The notes below the pieces were generated by a model that made no database searches, had not been told where the DNA came from, and was given only the letters and a program-made list of their open reading frames with translations. A stretch of 64,000 nt of DNA from Gammaproteobacteria bacterium (GTDB lineage: Bacteria; Pseudomonadota; Gammaproteobacteria; Pseudomonadales; Azotimanducaceae), in the NCBI GenBank assembly GCA_009841615.1, contig VXLL01000011.1, forward strand, positions 1 to 64,000, read 5' to 3'. A program made the position numbers and the translations under genes. Shown piece after piece: positions 17,555-26,143 of this stretch (positions are counted from its first letter, which is position 1; each line of letters begins with the position of its first letter).

Positions 17555-18265
17555 CTATGCTATGCCATACTTGGTATTTTCGATTTCACCTTCAATTTTG
17601 CCATCACGCATCTGTATAACTCTAGTAGCATGCTTCGCCACTTCATCTTCATGCGTAACAATCAAAATTGTCTGCTTTTGCTCATTTAAGGCGTCGAAAA
17701 GCGACAAAATATTCGCGGAAGTTTTTGAATCTAAATTTCCTGTAGGTTCATCTGCTAACAAGAGCGATGGGTTCGTAACTAGAGCCCTCGCGATTGCGAC
17801 TCGCTGCCGCTGTCCCCCGGATAATTGGTTTGGATTGTGCTTCATTCTATCATCCATACCTAACTCTTTCACGACCCGATGGGCATGTTTGATCGTTTCA
17901 CTTGCATTCGTTCTCGATGAACGCGAGTATCGCATCGGCAGAAGCACGTTGTCCCAAGCTGTTAGGCGTGGTAGTAAATGAAAGCTCTGAAACACAAAGC
18001 CGAGATACTGGTTGCGAATATCTGACAACTGATTGTCGTCCATTTCCGATACTTTGTGTTCTAACAACTCGTAGCTGCCCGAAGTAGGAGTGTCTAGACA
18101 TCCCAAAATATTCATCAAGGTAGACTTGCCACTTCCGGATGGTCCCATCACAGCGATGAATTCACCTTCATGAATGTCTAGGTTAACGTGATCCAATGCA
18201 TGGACATCTATGTCGCCTACGTGGAATGTCCGACACAAATCTCGGACCGAAATGACTTTCTTCAT
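17555..18265 (-). CDS. MacB/LolD-type ABC transporter ATPase
   Basis: 236 residues. Walker A GPSGSGKS is at 41-48, the Q-loop FVFQSFHLLPRLTAWDNV follows, then signature LSGGQRQRVAIARAL and Walker B LLLADEPTGNLDS. The H-loop is IVTHEDEVA. This subfamily energises FtsX-type permeases (MacB, LolCDE, FtsEX). It is the first gene of the ATPase-adaptor-adaptor-adaptor-permease cassette and the likely promoter lies in the gap at 18266-18790. Confidence 0.93.
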   Translation of the reverse strand: MKKVISVRDLCRTFHVGDIDVHALDHVNLDIHEGEFIAVMGPSGSGKSTLMNILGCLDTPTSGSYELLEHKVSEMDDNQLSDIRNQYLGFVFQSFHLLPRLTAWDNVLLPMRYSRSSRTNASETIKHAHRVVKELGMDDRMKHNPNQLSGGQRQRVAIARALVTNPSLLLADEPTGNLDSKTSANILSLFDALNEQKQTILIVTHEDEVAKHATRVIQMRDGKIEGEIENTKYGIA

Positions 18266-18790
18266 GTAGTCCTTAAATGGAATCTCAACAAGAGTTGTCT
18301 GAGTATGAAATTTTAAGCAATTGGCTTGTTATTGCATTATACGATTGTGATTAGGTACTTCCTTCGTTGTGTACGCATACTCGGACGATTTTCTCATCGC
18401 TAGATTTTGACTATTTCGGTTAAATGTGCGCTTTGTCTGAAAAGTTATATCAGGAAGAGAATTCTGACGTTCACATCAAGCGCCGCGAGTCCGCGTGTCG
18501 TCCGTAGATTGATCCAACAATACTACAACATAAACGCAGGGGATTCGGTCGAATAAATTTATACGAAGATTGATCCGTCGAGCCGGAAATTTCATGCTAT
18601 CACTAGATCGTATACAAATCCGAAACGCGAGCATGAGCAACACTAAGTCCAAGACTAGCGATCTGCCGCCGGTATGATAAACTAGGTGAGCCGTATTGGA
18701 GTATAGGTACGCGTGAAACTACTCTGGGCGTTTCACTCAAAATTCCACCGCATGATTCTCTCAGGCTAACGCTAGAGAAAAACATTGAGT
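18266..18790. other. 525-bp gap between the ABC cassette and the TldD/TldE cluster
   Basis: I found no convincing gene. A 60-codon minus-strand frame at 18603-18785 and a 25-codon plus-strand frame at 18277 (MESQQELSEYEILSNWLVIA) have no supporting features. A perfect 7-bp inverted repeat GTGAAAC/GTTTCAC with a 10-nt spacer sits at 18713-18736. The interval should contain the promoter of the ABC cassette. Confidence 0.6.
18713..18736. repeat. inverted repeat GTGAAAC-N10-GTTTCAC
   Basis: A perfect 7-bp dyad with a 10-nt spacer in the noncoding gap upstream of the ABC cassette. The spacing would suit a dimeric regulator or a small hairpin. No U-tract follows, so a terminator is less likely. 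Confidence 0.5.
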
Positions 18791-18823
18791 AGCGCGCTGC
18801 TACATAGCAGTCAGCAGCGCGCT
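18791..18823 (-). terminator. rho-independent terminator of the TldD/TldE cluster
   Basis: An 11-bp GC-rich stem (AGCGCGCTGCT/AGCAGCGCGCT) with an 11-nt loop lies 27 bp after the last TldE-like stop codon. On the minus strand it is followed by a T-rich stretch (ACTCAATGTTTTTCTC). It separates the TldD/TldE genes from the ABC cassette as a distinct transcript. Confidence 0.75.
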
Positions 18824-18849
18824 GGTATTATGAAATTCGTTTAAACAGG

Positions 18850-20583
18850 CTACCTCTCAGAGTCTTCGATTGCCGGTGTTTCAGCATACGGATGTGGTAC
18901 CACAGGTGGTAGCGTCCCTGATCCTTGAACTTTTCGTACTCCAAGCTCTTCAATAATGAAAGAAGGAGCGATAATGGACACAGGAATTGCGTTGATTCCA
19001 GTCCCGTTGTAGTAAGTAGTGTCAAAGTGGCTCACATCCTCCGAAACCGCCACGATGTCGCGTAGAGTTCGATCGGTAATGTCAAGTATTTCAACAGGAG
19101 CTAATATTTCTTCCGTACCATCTGGATAGACTTTGTATGCCTCCATTACGGTAGCCAATCCCCGTGAGCTACCAGAGATTGCGCTTGGCGAAGAGATCTG
19201 ACGTACCACTACGCCAAAATCTACATTGAAGTCGACTAGTAATTGCCAAAATTCTTCCTTCAACTCTTCTGCGGACAGTCCGCCTTCTGGTTCAATCAAT
19301 ACATTACCAGGAATGCCTGTCGTTCCCCCACCAAACATCAATCGCGTCGAGCCATTACTCTTGCGAAAATCGTCCACTGGTGTTCGGGTTGTCAACATGG
19401 TCTGTAAGCGACCTTGTTCCACTAGGAGTGTCCTTTGTGGCGGGACTCCTTCCAAATCTACAGGATAGCTACCTATTAACCGACGACCTCGGTATTCTGT
19501 CAAAGTTGGGTCATTGACCACGTTGATTTGGCGCGAAGCGATGCGTGCCCCAATCCTATCCATGAACGAATTGCGATTGGGTCGAAACTGACTAGGATTA
19601 GCCGTTAGCGGAGGCCGATTCGCTGCAAGCTTGGTTACTAGATAGGTTTTCAAAAACTGGGCCGCAGCTTGACCTTCAAACATGATTGGGCCAAAGTAAA
19701 CCTCTTCAAGATCGCTCGCTAATCGCATCGCCTGCAAGCTTGAAATCATACCCTGAACATCGCTTTTCATGGTCTCCATGTTGGGTAACTCTGAACAATC
19801 GATCGCAATATGAGCACGAAAATCTCTTAATTCTTGTCCATTTTCGTTCTGCGTCATCGCAGTAGTCAGAACTACGCAACGTTGTTCCTCCAAATCCACG
19901 AAAGTTCCTTCCGAATTCAGAAAGAGGGTCCGGCGATTACCTGCGGTCGTAGTGACTCTCGATGAATAGATGTCTGCTGCGTCTAAAAAGAGTGCGGATA
20001 AGTCCTTACCAGTTGCGGTAAAGTTTGCCAACTGTTCATCTTCGAAATCGTGCTCGGATCGATATTCGAACGGCTCTTCTTTGGTGAAATCTGGGTCTCG
20101 TTCTTCGGTCGAACTTTGATTCGCTAATGCCGTCTGTTTCTGCGCGTAAGCGTTGATTCTACTCTTGAAAACTTCATCGGTTACGCGCCATGCAATGCGT
20201 CGTATTTCGTCGTAGTCATCTTCGAGTGGGAGACGGCCCTGACCAATAGAATTGCTAACTCCGCCACCCGAAAAATTGGATTGATCCACTTCGTATGAAC
20301 CAATACGAAGATCAACTTCCAAAAAGCGATCGCCTCCACGTCGCGAAGTTAAAGCGCCACCCAATTCATAATTCTTTGACACAAAGCGAGTGTCCACGAC
20401 ACGGTAAGAGACGAAGTAAATTTCGCCTGAATTCTCTTCTTCATCTTTTAGTTTAGAAAGGGTGCGCTGCATCTCATCCTGGAGCGCTTGAACTAGGATG
20501 TCGGATTTCTGTTCTTCTTGACCCCACGCAAATACAACCAAGAAAATAGTTGTTGCGATGGTTATTCGTTGAAAGATATTCAT
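18850..20583 (-). CDS. exported TldE/PmbA-like protein, second pair
   Basis: 577 residues with a signal peptide (RITIATTIFLVVFAWGQEEQ). It shares the order and local motifs of the other three genes: an N-terminal region, then the YFGPIMFEGQAAAQFLKTYL segment that aligns with the active-site helix of the TldD-like proteins. The HExxxH zinc motif and the later Cys ligand are both missing, as in TldE/PmbA subunits. It overlaps the TldD-like stop codon by one base (ATGA), implying a coupled heterodimer. TldE normally supports the catalytic TldD. A periplasmic location is inferred from the signal peptide. Confidence 0.8.
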   Translation of the reverse strand: MNIFQRITIATTIFLVVFAWGQEEQKSDILVQALQDEMQRTLSKLKDEEENSGEIYFVSYRVVDTRFVSKNYELGGALTSRRGGDRFLEVDLRIGSYEVDQSNFSGGGVSNSIGQGRLPLEDDYDEIRRIAWRVTDEVFKSRINAYAQKQTALANQSSTEERDPDFTKEEPFEYRSEHDFEDEQLANFTATGKDLSALFLDAADIYSSRVTTTAGNRRTLFLNSEGTFVDLEEQRCVVLTTAMTQNENGQELRDFRAHIAIDCSELPNMETMKSDVQGMISSLQAMRLASDLEEVYFGPIMFEGQAAAQFLKTYLVTKLAANRPPLTANPSQFRPNRNSFMDRIGARIASRQINVVNDPTLTEYRGRRLIGSYPVDLEGVPPQRTLLVEQGRLQTMLTTRTPVDDFRKSNGSTRLMFGGGTTGIPGNVLIEPEGGLSAEELKEEFWQLLVDFNVDFGVVVRQISSPSAISGSSRGLATVMEAYKVYPDGTEEILAPVEILDITDRTLRDIVAVSEDVSHFDTTYYNGTGINAIPVSIIAPSFIIEELGVRKVQGSGTLPPVVPHPYAETPAIEDSER

Positions 20584-22307
20584 CAGTGAGCGTGTCCATG
20601 GTCATGATGATGACGAATAGACACTTCATCGTCATCCCGATCCACCGGAGTTGGCAGTATCGGTGGTTTATCTCGTGACGTCATCGCTTTTTGAACTTCA
20701 ATTTGAGAAATCAAAATTGATGGAGACACCGCAGACACCGGTACCCAACCAGACTCAGCGCCACACATACCGTTGAAGGTATCGTAATCCGAAGCTCCGG
20801 CTTCGATTAAACTCATAACCGTTAACGGTGTTCCAATCAGGTTGACCCCGCGGACATACTCTTGACGACCGTCTGGATACAACCGATAGACAACCAAAGG
20901 CTGAACGTTAAACGCATTCGGCATAGATCTTCCTGTGAGTGCAAAGCCTCCTTGAATATCTTCAAAGTACAAGCCAAACTCTCGTCCTTGATCTCGAACG
21001 CGTTGAAGTAGCAATTCCTTCAACTCCTCGGCACTAACTGGGTTTTCGACTTCGACAAACAGATTTGATTGTCGAGACACTGACCCAAAACGACTCGTAC
21101 TTTGGCGTCTACCGTGTCCGTTGGATTCCAAGAATCCCTCCATCGGTTGACGCGACATGATAAAGCCAGTTAAAACGCCATTTTCAATCACATTAACTCG
21201 CCGAGCCTTAACTCCCTGATTGTCGTAGTCGTAAAAACCCCACAAAGTTAACCCTTTGTACTCACGAATCGTTGGGTCAAAGTACAAGGTGAAATTCTTC
21301 GGGAGAATCTGCTCACCAAGTTTAGCTTTAAACGTCTGACCATCAGTAACAGATTTGAGGCGGTGTCCTTCCAATCGATGCCCAAGAATTTCATGAAAGA
21401 AAACTCCTGCGGCCCGACCACCTAAAATCGCTGGTCCAGTGTATGGATCTACAAGCGGTGCGTTTCGCAATGCTTCCAGTTCTTCGATCATGGCGCGAAC
21501 ATCCGTCATCACTTTGTCGTCGTCGGGAAAGCCTTCAGGTGTCAACGCTTCATAGGACTTGTAGCGGCGTAACTCCATTCCATCCTCGGCTTTGGTCGTC
21601 GCGGAAATGTTGATTCGATAATAAGCTTCCGAAGTATAGATCTTTGTCCCTTCGGAGTTTACATACCAGCGGGTCTCGATCTCACCTCTTATTGATATGC
21701 TATTTGACCGAATATGATCTTCGTATTTAAAAGGAAGACCATATCGCTTTACCTTCTCTCGAAAACTCTCGCCAAGTTTAGCAAGTTGTAATGAACCACC
21801 TCGGTGGTCTTCTTTCGGCATGGCGGCAAAGTCTCCGGTTTTGTCTTCTTCCTCGACGGTGGCCTGAACTTCACTCTCCACGCGAGTAAGCTGTGAAAGA
21901 GCACTACGAAAACTTGAGTTCGTCGCGTTCCAAAGCGCAACCCTTAGTGGTTGCTCTGCGTCCACGGAAATTGACCCAAAGTTCACACGTTGTGGCGTCC
22001 TATCGACTCGGGTATTGTCGAGCTCAGGAGAGCCCACGCGCAAATCAATCGTAAGCACTCGATTTAAGAAATCTTCATCTCTCGAAATTTCTCCATAGGA
22101 TCCGCCCACCTGAACTACATCGTTCTCAACAATCTCGTAGCTGAGATAGAAAGGTGGTTTTTCCTCTTCTTGGAGAGTCTCAAAATTCCGCTCCAGCTCA
22201 TCGTGCATGTTTCCTAAAATGCGTTCTGAATCTTGCTCATCTGCATAACTTAGACCAGACCAAGCTAGCAAAAAAACAAGACAGATCATCAATTTTCTCA
22301 TATTCAA
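20583..22307 (-). CDS. exported TldD-like zinc metallopeptidase, second pair
   Basis: 574 residues with a signal peptide (MICLVFLLAWSGLSYADEQ). The catalytic motif HEILGH is at 305-310 within FFHEILGHRLEGHRL. The probable third zinc ligand is C515 in NGMCGAESGWVPVS, matching the MCG ligand of cytoplasmic TldD. A His-rich tail (RHHHDHGHAH) ends the protein. TldD/TldE heterodimers degrade unfolded or extended peptides threaded into a closed channel (microcin B17, CcdA). This one should act in the periplasm. It is about 90 residues longer than E. coli TldD (481), mostly at the N-terminus. Confidence 0.85.
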   Translation of the reverse strand: MNMRKLMICLVFLLAWSGLSYADEQDSERILGNMHDELERNFETLQEEEKPPFYLSYEIVENDVVQVGGSYGEISRDEDFLNRVLTIDLRVGSPELDNTRVDRTPQRVNFGSISVDAEQPLRVALWNATNSSFRSALSQLTRVESEVQATVEEEDKTGDFAAMPKEDHRGGSLQLAKLGESFREKVKRYGLPFKYEDHIRSNSISIRGEIETRWYVNSEGTKIYTSEAYYRINISATTKAEDGMELRRYKSYEALTPEGFPDDDKVMTDVRAMIEELEALRNAPLVDPYTGPAILGGRAAGVFFHEILGHRLEGHRLKSVTDGQTFKAKLGEQILPKNFTLYFDPTIREYKGLTLWGFYDYDNQGVKARRVNVIENGVLTGFIMSRQPMEGFLESNGHGRRQSTSRFGSVSRQSNLFVEVENPVSAEELKELLLQRVRDQGREFGLYFEDIQGGFALTGRSMPNAFNVQPLVVYRLYPDGRQEYVRGVNLIGTPLTVMSLIEAGASDYDTFNGMCGAESGWVPVSAVSPSILISQIEVQKAMTSRDKPPILPTPVDRDDDEVSIRHHHDHGHAH

Positions 22308-22363
22308 TCTCTCCTATTAATTCATTATTGAATTGATAATTAAATCTCTTCTTTGGTTATCAG

Positions 22364-24181
22364 TTACTCACTTGCCGGGTGCGCAACAATCGGTAATCGA
22401 GGATGACCCGTTCCACCACCTTGAAATGAAAGCTCTTCAAGTAATACATCAGGAGCGACGACACCAAGAAACCCAGGCGATCCGAACGCTCCGCCCAACC
22501 CCCCTAACGATCCGAACAACGCAGACATTAAAGTTGATGTAGAGAACGGGGTAGAAACGTTGTGAACGCGAACGGTGTCAGACACCGCTACTATGTCTTT
22601 CAACTGACTATCGGAAAACGAGGTCACAGTTAGCGGTCGAATCGCCACTTCGGTACCATCCTTCTCTACTTTGTATGCATGCAGTGTAGGTAATAATGGA
22701 ATTCCTCCGCCCATCATGGATTGCGAAACGGCAACAATACCGTCAAATCCAGCACCTAACGCTAAAGATCCTATATCACTAAATCTCTTGATCACGATAC
22801 CATAGTCATTACCACTATCTTCGACAAGCATGAGTAATTCTTGCTTGAGTTCTTCTTCGGTCATGCCCTCGCTAGACGAAATAAACAAATTTCCAGGTAG
22901 TGGGGTACCCGTTCGATTACTGCCAGTACTCTTGTTTAGTTCTTTGGTAGGTGCGCGTGTCGTGAGCAACGTAAGCAACTTACCATCCTTGATCAGTTCG
23001 GTACGGCGCGCAGGCATTCCTTCACTATCAACCACATAACTACCCATTAAGGAAACGCCGTCGTGTTCCCGAATAGTGGGATCATTGACAACGCTCAGGA
23101 ATCTCGGAAAAACTCTGGCTTCGATTTTGTCCATGAAAGGGTTTTGTAGCATGCCCATCATACCAAAACCGCTGGATTCTGAAACAGGGAGTGGTACGGC
23201 CCCCGCTCGTGAGCCAAGTACCTGCGAGAAGAAGTCGCCAGTTGCTTCATCGGTTATCAATACGGGGCCGGTGTAAGCTCTCACGTGCTCCGCGTTCTTG
23301 AATTCAAGGACTGATGCAATAAGTTGTTCGTGCCGTTGTTTGAGTTCCTCAATATCGTTATACAGTTCTTCACAGTTATTTGCATAGACGGTGAGATAGT
23401 CATTGACCATCGCACCGTCTTCCGCTTGGGCACTTGCTTGTGTACGGACAGTGCATAAGGATGACTCTAGCCGGTTAAAATTACCGTCCGAATCAATGTA
23501 GGTCCGCTTGTTAGTCACATAAGTAACGATCGTGGATGTTTGTTGAAGTTCTGGGTGCCCTTTCAGAACAGAAGACAACTCATTAGCGAACGCCGTCACT
23601 CGGTCAATGTCTATCGGAGTGAATTCACTTTCCGAGACGTATTCAAATGGTTCTTCTTCATTGAAATCGTTTGCGCGTTCTAAACTTGGCTGTTGCTCTA
23701 GTGCCGTCTTCTTCGCCGCTAAAGAACTGACAGCTTCTTTGTAAGCAGAGTCGGTATTCATCCAGATTACACGCCGCAATTCATCGTAAGAATCGGTCAA
23801 GGGGAAGGAACCTCCTCCGAACAGGCCACCCAACAGACCACCTAACCCAAACATACCACCGCCGCTTCCCTCAAAATTGGTGTTGTCGAGTTCTCGATCA
23901 CCCACCCGTACATTGACTGAAAAATTACGATTCGTAGAGTGGTTTGAATCTGCAGATCCTCCAAGAATGGATTGTATAACACTCATGGAAGTCTCATTCA
24001 CGGTATAGGACAGGAAGTACGGTGGTGGTTCGTCATCGATCTGCAACTCTGTTAACGAACGTTCCATTTCGTCCTGCAGAGCGCGAATTAACACATCGTC
24101 CGTGTCCTTGGTTGACTGTCCTGGTGTACCTACAGCTAAACTAAGTAGGACAAGCAGAAAGAGTTTTGGTACGTAATTCAT
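22364..24181 (-). CDS. exported TldE/PmbA-like protein, first pair
   Basis: 605 residues with a signal peptide (LFLLVLLSLAVGTPGQS). The degenerate active-site segment is DFFSQVLGSRAGAVPL: the two His and the Glu of HExxxH are replaced. There is no MCG cysteine near the C-terminus. Two Gly-rich stretches (near GLGGLLGGLFGGG and SLGGLGGAFGSPG) set it apart from its paralogue at 18850. It begins 18 bp after the first TldD-like gene. The most likely role is non-catalytic partner in a TldD/TldE-type heterodimer. Confidence 0.8.
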   Translation of the reverse strand: MNYVPKLFLLVLLSLAVGTPGQSTKDTDDVLIRALQDEMERSLTELQIDDEPPPYFLSYTVNETSMSVIQSILGGSADSNHSTNRNFSVNVRVGDRELDNTNFEGSGGGMFGLGGLLGGLFGGGSFPLTDSYDELRRVIWMNTDSAYKEAVSSLAAKKTALEQQPSLERANDFNEEEPFEYVSESEFTPIDIDRVTAFANELSSVLKGHPELQQTSTIVTYVTNKRTYIDSDGNFNRLESSLCTVRTQASAQAEDGAMVNDYLTVYANNCEELYNDIEELKQRHEQLIASVLEFKNAEHVRAYTGPVLITDEATGDFFSQVLGSRAGAVPLPVSESSGFGMMGMLQNPFMDKIEARVFPRFLSVVNDPTIREHDGVSLMGSYVVDSEGMPARRTELIKDGKLLTLLTTRAPTKELNKSTGSNRTGTPLPGNLFISSSEGMTEEELKQELLMLVEDSGNDYGIVIKRFSDIGSLALGAGFDGIVAVSQSMMGGGIPLLPTLHAYKVEKDGTEVAIRPLTVTSFSDSQLKDIVAVSDTVRVHNVSTPFSTSTLMSALFGSLGGLGGAFGSPGFLGVVAPDVLLEELSFQGGGTGHPRLPIVAHPASE

Positions 24182-24199
24182 TGATCTATTTGTCCGTTC

Positions 24200-25918
24200 T
24201 TAGTGAGTGTGAATGCTTCGATCTGCGGGCGGTCGCACCGGAGATGGCAGGATTGGAGGAATATCCCTTGAAGTACCAGACTTTTGTACTTCTATTTGGG
24301 ATACAAGAATCGATGGAGCAACAGTAGACACCGGTACCCAACCAGATTCAGCGCCACACATCCCGTTGAAAACTGCGTAATCGTCCGCTCCCTGTTCCAC
24401 TCTACTAAAGGTCGTCAAGGGAGTACCGATTAAATTCGCACCACGTATGACTTCTTTCTTCCCATCAGGGTATAACTTGTAGACCAATACAGGCGTAACC
24501 TGAAACGCATTCGGCATGACCACTCCAGTGTTTGTAAACCCGCCTTGAATGTCGTGGAAAATCAACCCATACGGTTTATCTTCTTGGACAACTCGTTCAA
24601 TGAGCATTGTCTCCAATGTTTCATAGGTTACTGGATTCTCTACTTCAACAAACATATTCGACTGTCGAGCAATCGCCAAATTTCCAACGTTCTTTCGTCC
24701 GTGCCCGTTAGAAGTTGGAAAGCCTTCAAGAGGTCGTCGAGACATTAGGAATCCTTTTAGCACACCGCGGTCGACGATCACTACACGACGCCCTTTAACC
24801 CCCTGATTGTCATACTTGTAGGTCCCAAGTAGAACGGTGTCGTCCCAATGATCAATTGTGGGATCGAAGACTACAGAAATGGACTCGGGCAAAATTTGAG
24901 TATTCACTGCCTTAAGGAACGTTTGACCATCATCATCGTCTTTTAGTCGGTGACCTTCCAATCGATGCCCAAGTACTTCATGAAAAAATACGCCGGTTGC
25001 CCGTCCGTACAAAATTGCGGGTCCCGTGTACGGTTCGGCTAAAGGAGCTTCACGTAAAGTTTTTAAGTCTGCTATCAGTTGTTGTACATCAGTAACAATT
25101 TTTGTGTCTTGGAGAAGCGATTCCTGCGAAGATCCTTCAAACGTTAGTGATTTGTTAAGTACCATTCCATCATCAGCTTTTGTAGCGGCAGAAATGACTA
25201 AACGAAAGTATGGATGTGAAACCTTAATCCTAGTTCCTTCCGAATTTACAAACCAGCGAGTTTCAATATCAGCAGAAATAGTCGCACTATTGCTGCGAAT
25301 GTGTTCCGCCTCGGAAAAGAATTGGGTATAGAGTCTAATTTTTCGTTTCAGTAAATCTTCATCCACTACAAGCTCTTTCGTTTCCTCCTCGTATGTCTCA
25401 GTAGGAGTTTGTGAAAAGTCTCCCGATTGGTCGTCTTTTTCGACCTGTGCTTGTAATATCGACTGCACGTTGGTAATTTGGGTGACGGCTTGCTTGTACT
25501 TTTTGTCAGTATACAACCAAAGGACAGTACGTAATGCGTCTGGATCGTCGACGGGAATGACCGATGGAAGCCCCAAGTCGAATAGATCTCCCATTCCAAA
25601 GGGTGTGTTCACAGGATGGGTGTTGTCAACAAAATAGTCCCCGACTCGCAAATCTATGTCAAGGATACGATTGACAGATTTTTCCGATCCAGTAATTTGG
25701 CCGAACGCACCACTGATGGAAACGACATCATCTTGAGTTATCTCGTAACTCAAAAAATATGGTGGTGTATCTTGTTCTTGAAGTGCTTGAAAAGATCGAT
25801 CAAGTTCCGTAGTCATAGTGTCTAGCACCGAATCTTTAGCTTGTAGGACGACACTAGCCAGAAGCATTAAGGAACAAGTAGCAAAAATTAGTTTTCGTTG
25901 GTACAAATTCATCACCAA
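24200..25918 (-). CDS. exported TldD-like zinc metallopeptidase, first pair
   Basis: 572 residues with a signal peptide (FATCSLMLLASVVLQAKDS). The zinc motif HEVLGH is at 313-318 in FFHEVLGHRLEGHRLK, and the Cys ligand lies in NGMCGAESGWVPVS. The C-terminus is short and His-containing (RSIHTH). It is closely similar to the protein at 20583, including the RQSNMFVEVENPV and VVMPNAFQVTP blocks, so the two pairs arose by duplication of a TldD-TldE unit. First gene of the four-gene run; the promoter lies in the 225-bp gap facing the divergent acetoacetyl-CoA ligase. Confidence 0.85.
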   Translation of the reverse strand: MVMNLYQRKLIFATCSLMLLASVVLQAKDSVLDTMTTELDRSFQALQEQDTPPYFLSYEITQDDVVSISGAFGQITGSEKSVNRILDIDLRVGDYFVDNTHPVNTPFGMGDLFDLGLPSVIPVDDPDALRTVLWLYTDKKYKQAVTQITNVQSILQAQVEKDDQSGDFSQTPTETYEEETKELVVDEDLLKRKIRLYTQFFSEAEHIRSNSATISADIETRWFVNSEGTRIKVSHPYFRLVISAATKADDGMVLNKSLTFEGSSQESLLQDTKIVTDVQQLIADLKTLREAPLAEPYTGPAILYGRATGVFFHEVLGHRLEGHRLKDDDDGQTFLKAVNTQILPESISVVFDPTIDHWDDTVLLGTYKYDNQGVKGRRVVIVDRGVLKGFLMSRRPLEGFPTSNGHGRKNVGNLAIARQSNMFVEVENPVTYETLETMLIERVVQEDKPYGLIFHDIQGGFTNTGVVMPNAFQVTPVLVYKLYPDGKKEVIRGANLIGTPLTTFSRVEQGADDYAVFNGMCGAESGWVPVSTVAPSILVSQIEVQKSGTSRDIPPILPSPVRPPADRSIHTH

Positions 25919-26143
25919 GTAAGTTATTTCCTAAGTTGAAATGAGCTTAGCAATTGTACGAAAAACGAGTTACAAGACAAATAAGCAATTCCCAGTCACT
26001 GCGAGAGAATTTTGTGCGCGGGTAACTGACACTAGTCTAAAGAGTACCCAAGTATTACAATTCGAGAGTGCCAACCTCAGACAATTGATCGTCGTTGAGC
26101 TGCACTTTTTAACGTATTACAAAGCTAACTGCAATCAGATCCA

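Noticed and set aside
18603-18785. 60-codon minus-strand frame upstream of the ABC cassette, considered as a precursor peptide gene
   Set aside because: No Shine-Dalgarno, no leader/core character, and it ends far from any partner gene. Chance open frame.
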